Assembly (NCBI GenBank): GCA_001465935.1
Contig: LNKV01000017.1
Span: forward strand, 197,499 to 261,498
From: Clarireedia homoeocarpa
Lineage: Eukaryota; Ascomycota; Leotiomycetes; Helotiales; Rutstroemiaceae
Direction of reading: 5' to 3'
Length of the DNA stretch: 64,000 nucleotides
Position 1 is the stretch's first letter. Each line of letters starts with the position of its first letter. Positions 32,630 to 43,796 of this stretch are shown piece by piece. The position numbers and the translations under genes were made by a program. The notes below the pieces were generated by a model, which was given only the letters and a program-made list of their open reading frames with translations, had not been told where the DNA came from and searched no databases.

Positions 32630-34690
32630 ATGCCTTCTGCCACAACAAACGCTGCAAATGGCCCCGGTGCCACCCTCAGTGCCGCTGGCAATGCCAACGA
32701 CAACATTACTAGATTTGCTGCTCCTTCTCGACCTCTGAGCCCTCGTGCGGAGCACACCCTTTTCCACGACAAGACAAGATGTTTCGTTTATGGTCTACAA
32801 CCCAGAGCCGTCCAGGGTATGCTCGACTTCGATTTCATCTGCAAGCGAAAAACCCCCTCGGTTGCAGGTATTATCTACACATTCGGTGGTCAATTCGTTA
32901 GCAAGATGTACTGGGGAACCAGCGAAACGTTGCTGCCAGTTTACCAAGATGTGAGCAAGGCTATGGCCAAGCACTCTGATGTTGATACTGTTGTCAACTT
33001 TGCTTCCTCGCGTAGTGTCTACAGCTCAACCATGGAGCTTTTGGAATATCCTCAAATTAAGTCGATTGCTCTCATCGCTGAGGGTGTACCTGAAAGAGTA
33101 AGTCCCCCCCCCCCCCCCCCCAAAAAGAAGAGATTGGTCGTGTGCTCATACATTTCTCAGCGTGCCCGTGAAATTCTGCATGTAGCAAAGAAGAAGGGTG
33201 TCACAATTATTGGTCCTGCCACTGTTGGTGGTATCAAGCCAGGATCTTTCAAGATCGGTAACACTGGTGGAATGATGGACAACATTGTTGCATCCAAGCT
33301 TTACCGAAAGGGTTCCGTCGGATACGTCTCCAAATCTGGAGGTATGTCCAACGAGCTGAACAATATCATCGCAAACACAACCGATGGTGTATACGAAGGT
33401 GTTGCCATTGGTGGTGACAGATACCCAAGCACAACATTTATCGACCATCTCCTGAGATATCAAGCCGACCCAGAATGTAAAATTTTGGTTCTGCTCGGAG
33501 AAGTTGGTGGTGTTGAGGAGTACCGAGTTATTGAGGCCGTCAAGAACGGAACAATTACCAAGCCAATCGTTGCATGGGCTATTGGTACTTGCGCAAGCAT
33601 GTTCAAGACTGAGGTCCAATTCGGACATGCTGGTTCATTCGCCAACTCTCAGCTCGAAACTGCTGCCACCAAGAACAAGTCCATGAGGGAAGCCGGTTTC
33701 CATGTCCCAGATACCTTCGAGGACTTGCCAGCCACCCTCGCGGCTGTTTACCAAAAGCTCGTTCAAGACGGTACCATCGTTCCACAACCCGAGCCAGTTG
33801 TACCAAAGATCCCAATCGATTACTCATGGGCTCAAGAACTTGGTCTCATCCGAAAGCCTGCCGCTTTCATTTCTACCATTTCCGACGACCGTGGACAAGA
33901 ACTTCTGTATGCCGGTATGCCCATCTCTGATGTCTTCAAGGAGGATATCGGAATTGGTGGTGTTATGTCTCTTCTTTGGTTCCGTCGCCGTCTCCCAGAT
34001 TACGCAAGCAAGTTCCTCGAGATGATTCTCATGCTTACTGCCGATCACGGTCCAGCTGTGTCTGGTGCCATGAACACCATTATCACCACCAGAGCCGGAA
34101 AGGATCTCATCTCTGCTTTAGTATCTGGTCTGTTGACCATTGGATCCAGATTTGGTGGTGCTCTTGACGGTGCTGCTGAGGAGTTCACCAAGGCCTTCGA
34201 CAAGGGTCTTTCCCCACGTGATTTCGTTGACTCCATGAGAAAGCAAAACAAGCTCATCCCAGGTATTGGCCACAAGGTCAAGTCAAGGAATAACCCAGAT
34301 CTTCGTGTCGAGCTTGTTAAGGAGTTCGTCAAGAAGCGATTCCCAAGCTGCAAGATGCTCGACTATGCTTTGGCTGTCGAATCAGTCACAACCTCCAAGA
34401 AGGACAACTTGATCTTGAACGTTGATGGTGCTGTAGCCGTGTGCTTCGTTGACCTGATGCGCAACTGCGGTGCCTTCAGTACGGAAGAAGCCGAAGATTA
34501 CATGAAGATGGGTGTTTTGAACGGTCTATTCGTCCTTGGTCGTTCCATTGGTTTGATTGCCCATTACCTCGATCAAAAGAGACTGCGTACCGGTCTCTAC
34601 AGACATCCTTGGGATGACATTACTTACTTGTTGCCATCTTTGTCATCGGGTGCACCGGGCACTGAGGGTCGTGTTGAGGTTCAAATATAA
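32630..34690 (+). CDS. acl1: ATP-citrate lyase subunit 1 (large, catalytic-His/citrate-synthase-like half)
   Basis: Two exons, 32630-33097 and 33161-34690, give 665 residues. The 63-nt intron (GTAAGT...TTTCTCAG) keeps the frame and has no stop, so the unspliced frame looks like 686 residues; homology of LIAEGVPER to RAREILHVAKKKG across the join shows it is an intron. The protein matches the C-terminal part of animal ATP-citrate lyase: CoA-binding/ligase domain (IIGPATVGGIKPGSFKIGNTGG, YVSKSGGMSNEL, VLLGEVGGVEEY), the phosphorylated catalytic His312 in FGHAGSFANS, and a citrate-synthase-like domain (LMLTADHGPAVSGA, GIGHKVKSRNNPD, LFVLGRSIGLIAHYLDQKR). With Acl2 it forms the cytosolic enzyme. 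The intron carries an 18-base C run. Confidence 0.96.
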   Translation: MPSATTNAANGPGATLSAAGNANDNITRFAAPSRPLSPRAEHTLFHDKTRCFVYGLQPRAVQGMLDFDFICKRKTPSVAGIIYTFGGQFVSKMYWGTSETLLPVYQDVSKAMAKHSDVDTVVNFASSRSVYSSTMELLEYPQIKSIALIAEGVPERVSPPPPPPKKKRLVVCSYISQRAREILHVAKKKGVTIIGPATVGGIKPGSFKIGNTGGMMDNIVASKLYRKGSVGYVSKSGGMSNELNNIIANTTDGVYEGVAIGGDRYPSTTFIDHLLRYQADPECKILVLLGEVGGVEEYRVIEAVKNGTITKPIVAWAIGTCASMFKTEVQFGHAGSFANSQLETAATKNKSMREAGFHVPDTFEDLPATLAAVYQKLVQDGTIVPQPEPVVPKIPIDYSWAQELGLIRKPAAFISTISDDRGQELLYAGMPISDVFKEDIGIGGVMSLLWFRRRLPDYASKFLEMILMLTADHGPAVSGAMNTIITTRAGKDLISALVSGLLTIGSRFGGALDGAAEEFTKAFDKGLSPRDFVDSMRKQNKLIPGIGHKVKSRNNPDLRVELVKEFVKKRFPSCKMLDYALAVESVTTSKKDNLILNVDGAVAVCFVDLMRNCGAFSTEEAEDYMKMGVLNGLFVLGRSIGLIAHYLDQKRLRTGLYRHPWDDITYLLPSLSSGAPGTEGRVEVQI

Positions 34691-35478
34691 GATGGGTTTT
34701 TTGTTGGTTTGGCAAGGCAGGGGTGGGGAACGATAGGGGCTTTTTACCATAGACGCTAGCATACTTTTGTTTCTGTGCGCTGCGAAATGGAATGTGAATT
34801 GACTGGAGTTTACTTTGAGATGAGATCAACTAGTTGTTGGGGGCATGTAGTAGACGGAAGAACCATAAGAGAGTTGCAGTAGCAAACTTTTAATGCATGA
34901 CAAAAAAGAATATAAGCTTTTGAAACTAATGTTGTGCCTCGTGCTGTGTGTGAATTGAGTGCTTCTGGCTATAAATTGACAACCTTGGGAGAGCAACTGA
35001 GTATATAGCATTTAATATAGATGAACGGGACCTGTATGCATGTGTAAATGTTCTGCAATTGCACTATGCAAGATAACCTCTATTGCTCATATTCCTATCC
35101 TGCGAATATGCTGAAGCTAGTCTATAGCCAAACATAAGTATACAATAGCTCTAACCATCCCGGCGCACTCGGATATATCCTCCGACCCAACCCAATCCAT
35201 ACCATAAAATCATTCGTGTATCATATCCATATGAAAGGAAAAGCATTCAACTCATCAAATCCACCCGGACCAACCCAAACGCCTCTCCAAGCCCTATCCT
35301 TCCCTCCATCTTCCCATCCCTAATAGTAAAAAAAAACACATTGGCAAACTCTTTTTTTTTTCAATCCAATCTCTGATAAGTTCTTACAATTCTGGTCCCC
35401 ATATCCTCATCATCTTCATACTCGGCCTCGGTGCGTGTGGTCTCTTTTCGTTGAAAGAATTTCAGAGCGAAGCGGAAT
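34691..35478. other. Intergenic between convergent genes
   Basis: 3' regions of acl1 and the polymerase-subunit gene. Contains short A and T runs near 35330-35360. Nothing else recognised. Confidence 0.45.
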
Positions 35479-36291
35479 TTAAACGGAAAGTCCATCGCCG
35501 ATGACGGTGCGCGAGCTCATGAGCTCGTCGATATGCGATCGGGAGCTGTTTTGAGATTTTTTGAGGAGGACGGCGAGCACTTCGAGGGGCGGGTTGAGGC
35601 CGAGGCGGTGCGCGCGCTGCCAGCGTTTGGTGCGGGTGATGCCGATTGAGGGCTAAGGAGGTGGTTTGTTAGCAGGGTTTCTTTTGGGGATGGTGGGTGC
35701 TGGGGAGATGGACACACAGACGGACACGCAGGTAGATAGAGACGCAGACGAACATACAAACGGAAGCGGTATGCTAAACAAGTGGGGCAAGAAGCAATCT
35801 CCCCTCTCTCTTATTCAAAAAAAAAATATGGGGACACTGAAATAAAAAAAGGAAACAAGAAACACACATACCCCAAACTGAGTCATACAATCCCATTCCC
35901 TTAACACCCTCTCCGCCACACTCAGTTCTTTCTGGTGCACACGCGGAGCCAAGCGTAGCTGCTCGCGCTCCTTCCAGTACTTCCCGATCTTGGCATCGGT
36001 TATCTTCGCCGCTAGGATTTCTTCGGGGGTTTGCTGCTGCTGCTGCTGCTGCTGGGGTTCAGCTTCGGGCTTGGGGGAAGCGGAGGTTGTGGTTGCGGTT
36101 GTGGGGGTATGCCCGAGAGGTTTGTTAGGAGGTGAGAGGGATATAGAGGAGGAGGAAGCGGCGAGGGCTTTCTTAGTGTCGGCGTTCTGGGGGTGGGAGG
36201 TCTTGCTTATTTTGGTGGTGTTTGTGAAAGAGAGGGTGCGTTGATTGGAGTTAGCAGTTGCTTTAGTGGTGCTGCGGCGGGTAGGTGGCAT
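35479..36291 (-). CDS. cdm1: DNA polymerase delta subunit 4 (POLD4/Cdm1)
   Basis: Two exons, 36291-35872 and 35652-35479, give 197 residues. The conserved C-terminal domain reads AKITDAKIGKYWKEREQLRLAPRVHQKEL, LREWDCMTQFGPSIGITRTKRWQRAHRLGLNPPLEVLAVLL, as in fission yeast Cdm1 and human p12. The N-terminus has QRTLSF (residues 17-22), which fits the degenerate PCNA-interaction box of this family. Between them is a Ser/Thr/Pro-rich linker with eight consecutive glutamines (CAG/CTG repeat at about 36032-36055). Subunit 4 is the small, non-essential part of polymerase delta that links it to PCNA during DNA replication and repair in the nucleus. The intron is about 219 nt with low-complexity content. 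Confidence 0.88.
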
Positions 36292-37817
36292 GTTGGGCGA
36301 GAAGTGTATGTGCGTGCGCTAATAATTTTAAGACGGGGTATCAATTGATCGTCGGGTTTGCTGGTAGTTGATGGTATTGATACTGGCTGGAAGTGGATGA
36401 TGTTCAACTTTGACGATGACGATTTGATCCTCAATACAAAAAATTCAGGCAGCTACAAATTTTGGCAGGGCAACCAGATGTGAAATGCAGGGAATGGTTT
36501 AGCGAGGTGTGGAGAGGCACTAGGATGAATTTGGGCATGAGGGGACTCTCTAAAGTGGACCGTGCATGATGGAGGATTTTTTTTTGTTGAGTGAGAAGTT
36601 GAGGTGAGATTTAGGAAGCGACGGGACTCGGGACTCGGGACTCGGTAGTGGGTATTTTCGGCAGGTAAGTGGAGGATTTAGCTTTGGGATTCTTTATTTA
36701 TGTCTTGTCATGATGTCGATACAGTCATGCATGCTATGAGAGACAGCGACAACAAGTAATTGAAGCTCTCTTGCGGTGTGTTTGGCCAAAATGCGAAAGA
36801 CAGGTTTGACGACCATAGCACTAGGTGCTGGACTACTTCGTCGACTATGCTGTCATTCGGACCTGGGGAATATTCCAATCGTTTTAGTAGGAAGCAAACA
36901 TTTCGCAGCTCAAATCTAATTGGAACATTGGGCAATCCTCTACTCAGTATTCCCGTTCCAAGATGTCGTTCCAAAAGCTTTCGTATTTGCAGCGTATCCA
37001 AAATCTGAGTGGTGCTAGTTGATGAATTGGTGTGGCTCCTGATGAAGCACAGTCACGAAGTCTTTCAACTCTACATGTGATTGTAGTTCTACGAAGCAAA
37101 TAAACTTAACCGGGTATCTCTATTCATAAGTATGAAGAAAGGCAAGAACCACGTATCTAGCACTCAAGAGGATTTTGCTATGCCCTTATTTGCCGGAAAC
37201 GTGCCCCTTTGGTAAACAGAGAACCTTCAGGGCGATGTTATTGTAGAGGATATCAGGTCTATTATACTCCAAGTTCCACATTCCCGTGTTCGTCTTTCCT
37301 TCCATAGGACATGTCCCACAAGCCATAAATTCTTCCAGAAAAAACACCTAGTTCTCTCCATTATGTCCACTCGTGCTTCCCCATCTTGATGCTGAATGCA
37401 CGAGAAGGAGCAGAATGATAGGGATCCCTTAGAAGGCAAGATTCCAAAGCCGATCAGAAATGCTGCGAGAGCTGTTAGGTCGGCTGGATCCGCTCCTGGG
37501 TATGTTGGGAACGACAAAAACCTGACTCAAAAACCTATAGAAGAAAAATTCTTTGGGAGAAGGCCAAGCCAGAGCAAATGGAACAAATCACCAACACTGT
37601 ACCTCATATCAGAGGCGAGATTGTCGACAATTGGGAGTGCTTTGCGAAGTAAGTGACGCCGTGATTTTGTTTTGCGACTTTGGCCAACCGTTGAAGCGCA
37701 ATCTCACCAGCTCCACTATTCGAAAAGATGACATTTCTTCGGATTAACGCTCTCTTAGCACTCGCGTTTTTTTGGTGTCGCCATCAGTCAACTACCAGTT
37801 AGTTGTAGTAGAGCCCT
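36292..37817. other. Intergenic with possible decayed coding relics (minus strand)
   Basis: CGGGACT is repeated three times at 36622-36642. On the minus strand three protein-like open stretches appear (about 37760-37600, 37517-37230 and 37055-36708), separated by stops and with no ATG that opens a long frame. I do not recognise them and cannot join them. They may be remains of a repeat or gene next to the LTR. Confidence 0.3.
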
Positions 37818-38085
37818 TGTTAAAGTCACATGACGAATAGACAAGATAGACAGACTATCTACTCTACTCAGAAAGAACAAAGGTCTATATAAACAGATAG
37901 ATTTCCTTGGGTATATAGAGCTTTATGCTCAACTCAAATTTTATTTCTTAATACTAGTTACTATCTCAATAAACACCAAGTTTATCAATATAGCTATTAG
38001 TTTCCTGCTTGATATTCACTATATAAACCCAACGTCCTTGTGACCACTTCCATGTGACCACGAGCTATCAGGTTGAGACGTAACA
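37818..38085 (-). mobile_element. Solo LTR of a Copia-like retrotransposon
   Basis: 268 bp with the inverted termini TGTTA...TAACA. Read on the minus strand it starts TGTTACGTCTCAACC, contains TATA-like and AATAAA-type signals and ends CATGTGACTTTAACA, the look of fungal Ty1/Copia LTRs. Flanks are GCCCT on the left and CTTAG on the right, so no 5-bp target duplication is visible. The sequence just left of it (ACTACAACTAACT on the minus strand) is shared with 9470-9485. Confidence 0.6.
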
Positions 38086-38750
38086 CTTAGCAAGCGAGGA
38101 TATACAACCGAGTGAAAAGTACATTATTCTTCCGTACTTAGCACCAAAATTGTTAGGGAATTAGGGGGGGGGGGGTTGGGGGGCAAATGTACAGATCACC
38201 AAATTTACATTAAAATTTTAATAACTTATTTACTCACTTAAAGTAGTATCTGAATAGCTCCCCTCTTCTCAACATCGCTATTAGCAGTAAAGAGTATACA
38301 GTTGTTGTCTTCTCTAAGCATATCGAGTTCTATCAGATTGTAACATTTTTGCGTCCTTAATTCACATACAAAATTGTATGTATTTACTTTTCGCTCGGTT
38401 GCATACCCTCGCTGCTGATTCAGCTTCGTATTGTTCTGGGCGGCCAATGGGGGCCGTTAGATTTCCAGACATATAACGTCCCGTGGAGATTATGTAATTG
38501 CAAATCATGTCCACATGCTCCGCAGGTACACCGACAGCACAAAGATGATACGAAAATATATAATAAATATTTGGTCTTTCAGGCCGTGCACATAATGTTT
38601 GGGTTGGCAATGGCTGCTGCGGGTGAGGCGGGATACATTTGCGGATTAGTCGGCACATTCGAGTGGATGATGTCTCTTTTCTATGTCACAATGATGGCTT
38701 CACTCCGCTGGCCGTCACCATGACCGCTTTCCGGACTTATAAATCTGCAT
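38086..38750. other. Intergenic, low-complexity and unassigned frames
   Basis: Contains a G-rich homopolymer near 38163-38182. A 98-codon minus-strand frame at 38362-38658 has no family features I recognise. Nothing else supported. Confidence 0.35.
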
Positions 38751-38775
38751 CTAGTAAATGCTCCAGATGTGGGCA

Positions 38776-39323
38776 CCACCTGGACGTCGGGAGCATCGAG
38801 TCCTAACCCAAACTCGTTCGTGGCCACAGTCGACCGCCCCATCGCCTAACGAGAGGCCCGTGGTACTTGAGCCCGGGTACTAGGCCTGGCTGTTTAGACC
38901 TCTCTAGGAGAAAACAAACATAGAACAGTACCTGGGTTATTGGAAACAGTTCCTCTGCTACTTTCTGAGCATTCTCCCGCTGGACGCATCTATACTGCTC
39001 GAGACGCACAAGTTTCGCTTCAGTGGTGTGCAGAGAATCATCCTGGAGTAGATGTGAGAGCATATTTGGATGAAGGTTGGCTGGAAGAAGCCTTGGGGGA
39101 GGAGCTGCTCCAAATCTCGGCTCTCTTTTGGATACAGCGGCTGGAGAAGGACCCGTTTGACAGTTTGTTCTGGCACTTTGTGGGCATCCTAGGAATCGAT
39201 AGAGAGGCAGGGCAGTTTCAACCCGCGCACCTGTTTATCTACGTATCAGCCTCAAACAAGTCCTCCAATTCTTCTCCTTTCAAAAAACCCTCAACCCACC
39301 GATCTAACTGGTTAAAAACTTAA
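38776..39323 (+). pseudogene. Fragment resembling a fungal repeat-associated (RecQ-helicase-element-like) protein
   Basis: On the plus strand one frame reads YLGYWKQFLCYFL...LETHKFRFSGVQ around 38920-39050, and after a frameshift another reads LLQISALFWIQRLEKDPF, then SLFWHFVGILGIDREAGQF and PAHLFIYV (39105-39245). This layout, a Trp/Phe-rich helix followed by a short F...HFVGILGID block, recalls the region upstream of the helicase in large repeat-associated fungal proteins. Stops, a frameshift and loss of the rest show it is a relic. The family assignment is from memory and weak. Confidence 0.35.
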
Positions 39324-39484
39324 AATGGTTTACTGAGAAAGCTAGCTGGCGCTATTCGGAGCAAGTGTTTTGGTTTAACATCATTCGAGTTACCTCCTCT
39401 ATCTCCTCCACACGGGGTGATAAATTATCAGACTATACACCTTCGCTTTGCTGAGAGGTACGATAGTGAATGATATGATTGTAG

Positions 39485-40392
39485 TTATGTTCCATTCCCC
39501 TCCGCTCGTATCATCTCCCATTCGGGCAGTGGGCCGAACTGCACCGTACCGCTAACCACCATTCTCCCATTCAGCATTTCAACCCTCTGTCCCCTTTCTG
39601 TCTTCATCACCCTCTTCCCATCCATACCTATTTTCCTGCTCATCACCTCCACCCTCTCCACTCTCTCAAGCATAATGAGTTTATTCTTCTTCTGCTCCGT
39701 CCGCATCTTCTTCCTCAGCCAATACTCGCTCAAACTCTTCGTCCCTTGCGCCACCCACAACGGTTCCTCCGTCACCGCAAAATCATCCTCATACAGAACA
39801 TCCTCTCGGTGCACAAGCGACGGACTTTGTATGATCTTCGCCTCGATGCAATTCTTGAACATAGACGCAATATTCCCCATCGGCTGAAAATTCAACGGTG
39901 ACTCCCACACAATCCGCTGCACCAGGTCCCGATCCGTGCAAGTGAAGCCGTTCTCTCGCGGCCACCAGATCCGGTGCGCCGGGCAGCCCACGGCTTCATT
40001 GCAGTAAAGCATGAGTCCGTCGTTGGAGAAATCGAACCACACCCTAGCATCGGAGGGCTCGGAGGGAGGATTGGTACCGAAGGCGAGACGGTAGTGTCGC
40101 AGCCCAATATAGCGGGATTCCGAGCACGTATGCAGAATGGGCGGGATGGATGGGTGGTAGACTTGTGAGGTTTTGCGGTCTTGGCGCAGTTTGATGTACC
40201 GCCTCGTACGAGATAACTCCCAGATCCAGTGCCGGATTTCAGGGGGAAGAAACTTGAAGTAGATGAATTTTGAAGGGTCCTGACGCGCGGCGCTTTTTGT
40301 AAGTTAGTCGATCGATCTAGTGTGATGAGCGGTGAGAATATGATAACTCACATCTGATCTCTACTATGTTTTGTTTGAGAACGAGTTACCAT
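39485..40392 (-). CDS. 2EXR-domain protein, function unknown
   Basis: Two exons, 40392-40352 and 40292-39485, give 282 residues. After MVTRSQTKHSRDQ the protein shows the fungal 2EXR domain: FIYFKFLPPEIRHWIWEL (residues ~24-41), then YHPSIPPILHTCSESRYIGLRHYRLAFG and WFDFSNDGLML. 2EXR proteins are large lineage-expanded families in Pezizomycotina with no established biochemical role. The C-terminal third is basic and repetitive in Glu/Arg/Lys/Met with WLRKKMRTEQKKNK. No signal peptide or membrane segment. Confidence 0.8.
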
Positions 40393-41513
40393 GCTGCATG
40401 TGGAGTTTGGTTCACCGGTTTGGCTGAGGCATATAGTCAGTATATTTAAAGAACTTTGGCTGGCTATACGGCTAGAGATAGGAGGGATGAAATACATAGC
40501 TTCTCTCTTTTTCCACCTCTCCATCCTCGCTCTAGCTAGATCGACGAGACTTTGAGAATACGGTCAACGTCGGTGATGGTGATAGCGGAACAGTGTTAGA
40601 AGTAAATATTGAAGTCGTGTCAAGCTTCGCAATGAACATAATATCGACTTCTACCTGTCATTCTTATCAGTCCTGGTCTTGCCTCTTACCGTCAAGGAGA
40701 CGACGATAGATCGTTCGTTTCAATGCAAGACTATATAAAATCGATGTCGCACTTGCCTCAAACCCAAAAATACAAAGCTTTGTGTAGCTAGTATATCCTC
40801 TTCGTGAAGTCAAACCAGAAAGACGGACGACAACGAATGAGAACGTGACAAAGGCTACAGGGACTGATGGCAAGAGATACAGCGACGTGCAAGTAAAGGC
40901 GAGAAACGATTGCTCATAGAACGGTAATGTTCCTTTGGATACAAAAGAAGCAGACTGTTTGGATAGAAACGTTGATCCTCTCGCATTCTTTCAATTATCA
41001 AAAGGTTGACAGCGCGATAGTGTGGCATATGGATAGATTCCTGTCATAACCATGGAATTGAAAGTGAATACTTAGTAGATGGGACAATGGCTCCGGGCCA
41101 AAAGAAAGGAAAGGAAAAAGATAGAAACAATCAACAGGCTAGTGGCCGTGTTGCTATTTGTAAGTTGAACTTCTGCAATGAAGTAGTCATCATCTTGGTT
41201 GTTCTTTCTTTCTTTCTTTCTTTCTTTCCTCGTACGATTTCGGGTTTGAGATCGGACCGTTTCTGAGATTCACTTTTCGAGGTGATTCGATGAGGATGCC
41301 GATAACAATATCCAGAAGACTATCTAACAATAGATATATTACAAATCTCAGTGTGAGTTCTATTGTGTTCAAGTTATGATCTACCATTTGTACGCCGTCT
41401 TGTTCCACCAGCCGCTGGACATACTTTGCAGTTCTTGGGGGGGGGGGGAAGGCCGTGAGGAGAGATAAATGATCGATTTCCGATATTCGAGGTACGAGGT
41501 TCTCAAATCTTTT
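40393..41513. other. Intergenic, 1.1 kb, CTTT repeat
   Basis: Between the amidase stop and the 2EXR start, both on the minus strand. It carries (CTTT)n at about 41206-41229 and a G10 run near 41440. No gene seen. Confidence 0.45.
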
Positions 41514-43358
41514 CTACGATACACCGGCAGCCTTGAGCGCATCTCCGATAACACCGACCACCTCGAGCACTTTCTCATCTTCTAGTCGTCTTCCGACACA
41601 CTGCAAAGTGATCGGTGTTCCATGATAAAATGCTGCATCATAGTCGGCTTGCAACTTTGCATCTTTTTCGTTCAACGGTGTCCAGTCGGAACTTCTCGCT
41701 GGGTCGAGTTTTTGATCTGCAAACGTCACTGGAAAGGTGCAGGCCGGGTAGTCTGAGGATATCGGTCAGTCACTTTTGATGGGAATATGAATAATAGAGA
41801 GCATACCCAGCAAATTCCACACACCGGTGAAATTGACACAGAAGATATCTGTCTGGGTGACTCCCAACCTCGGGGCCGTCCACGGACTGTTCGGCATGAT
41901 AATCGCATCCATGATCCCCTTACCATCCTCACCAGTCTTGGTCCATCGATCTAAATACTCCTTTTGGAAAGCATTCCTCCTTAAAATCATCTCCCTCAAC
42001 TTTGTCGGGCCAAGAGTTCCTTCCTCACCCTTATCATACACCGTCTCGTAGTTCTTCATACTATCAAAGACAGGCTCATCATGTTTGCGGGTCAGCTCAA
42101 GGATCGCCGCACCGCCCAATGTATAAAAAGAATTATTCATCTCCTGCGCTATCTTAGGATGATTATGCGGGATCCACTCAAATACTTCATGACCAACTGC
42201 CTCAAGAGCTTTCTTGGTAAGTGCAAGACCGCGAGCAATCGGTGGGTGAACACTTATTTCCCCATCATTGTCTGATATAATACCAATACGAAGTTTACGA
42301 CTCGCAGGCTGGATCGTGTTTTGTCGCCAAGGAACAGGTAGACATTTAGGGTCGTAAAGCCAAGGGGAAAGTTCAGATGAGAGGACGGCTTTGCAGTATA
42401 GTTGGAGGGAAGAGAGAGATCTAGACATGGGGCCGTTATTGGAGTAGATGAAATCTTGGCCTGAGATTCCGGATTTGGTGCCGTAACTAGGAAACCGACC
42501 GAATCTAACGCTGATCTTAGTGGTGATAAGCCAAGTAAGTAGCAGTGCTTACGTGGGTTTGAGTCCGTAGAGTGCATTAAAGGCACTTGGAATTCTTATA
42601 CTTCCACCAATATCGGTCCCTATTCCCAATGGACTTCCTCTCATGGCTAGAAGTACACCTTCACCACCAGAGCTTCCACCACATGTCGTACCTCTATGAT
42701 AAGCACCGTTGGTTTCGCCCCAAACATTTGAGATCGTTTCCATCATCATCATTGCAACAGGAACAGCTGTCTTAACATAGAAAACAGCTCCGAGCTTAGC
42801 AAGCAAAGATACCAAGATTGTTTCATCTTCCGGCTTGGTCGGGAGATTCGCATAACATGCCATACCAATGGACGAAGGATGTGGAGGAGTTATAAAACAG
42901 TCTTTGAGGGAGATGGGAAGACCATGTAGTGGTCCGACCACTTCTCCCGTCTTTGCTAGATGATTATCGAGAGCCTGCGCTCGTTCAAGTGCTTCCGGTA
43001 TCAGAATTTCCGTCAAGCAATTTGTCTACAGTGAATGTTAGTCACGTCATAGGACATCACGTGGTTAAAAAGACGACAAACTAACTAATTGATGAGCTAC
43101 TACTGCAGCTTTCGAGAATGCTTTTGTTACTTCCACCGAAGTCCATAGTTTTTCTCGAACATTCTGAAGAATACCTTCCGCACTGGTTCCGATAATTGCT
43201 AGCTCTTTGGGCGTGAAATGTTCAGATGACATAGGTATTCCGGTGACATCACGAGGAAGATTAGCTAGCTGTTCTTTGGGAAGAAGATAGTCCTTCGGCA
43301 GCGCAGCCGCTCGTCGTTCTTGCGCTATCGCAGCGATCTCTTTATAACTCTGGCCCAT
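41514..43358 (-). CDS. Amidase-signature family hydrolase (fungal acetamidase/FAAH type)
   Basis: Four exons, 43358-43086, 43025-42553, 42510-41807 and 41752-41514, all in phase, give 562 residues, normal for fungal general amidases. The Ser-cisSer-Lys triad is intact: K132 in LPISLKDCF, cis-Ser S210 in TTCGGSSGGEG and nucleophile S233 in GTDIGGSIRIP. The C-terminal part has the usual MPNSPWTAP and GTPITLQCVGRRLEDEKVL. Such enzymes hydrolyse carboxylic amides to acid and ammonia; the substrate (acetamide, aromatic or fatty amide) cannot be chosen here. No signal peptide, so it is probably intracellular. It may serve nitrogen or carbon scavenging. Confidence 0.92.
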
Positions 43359-43796
43359 AGTGGAAGTCGGAAGGAAAATGAGAATCTAGACGAGGTGACG
43401 CAGAGGGAGTTGAAGTTTAGGCTTTGATGCTAGGAAAAGAAGAAGAAATAGGAAGATCATGAGAGAAGTAGTTTGCTAAGAAATTTCAAGTTGTAAATTG
43501 AGTTCCTACTATCTATGATACCTATCAATGATAGACTACATTTAGCAAGCTTCCCCGCATACTTTCGCTGTATCCGGTAGGTGGGGGGTTTCCGATCTCG
43601 GCAATTGTCAATCAATGCCACTTGAACGGTTCCGCCGGAGATTGAAATAGCATTATTATTTGCAAGAAAACTGGTTTGGTTCTCTTATCTGAGCCCACAA
43701 CTATTTACTTGAAAATTCGGGAATTTCTTGCGCAGCGGCACGGCTATCGTGGATAAAGACTGTCTGTGTCTTGAATCCCTCGCTAGCTTGGACCCC
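43359..43796. other. Intergenic, nothing recognised
   Basis: Upstream of the amidase and downstream of the small secreted protein gene. No supported feature besides the expected promoter. Confidence 0.45.

Noticed and set aside
33098..33160. Continuous 686-codon frame as the acl1 protein
   Set aside because: It includes a 63-nt intron with good GT and AG sites; the spliced protein matches the family better.
38803..39063. 86-codon minus-strand frame
   Set aside because: The plus strand carries the more convincing protein-like pattern here; this is likely a shadow.
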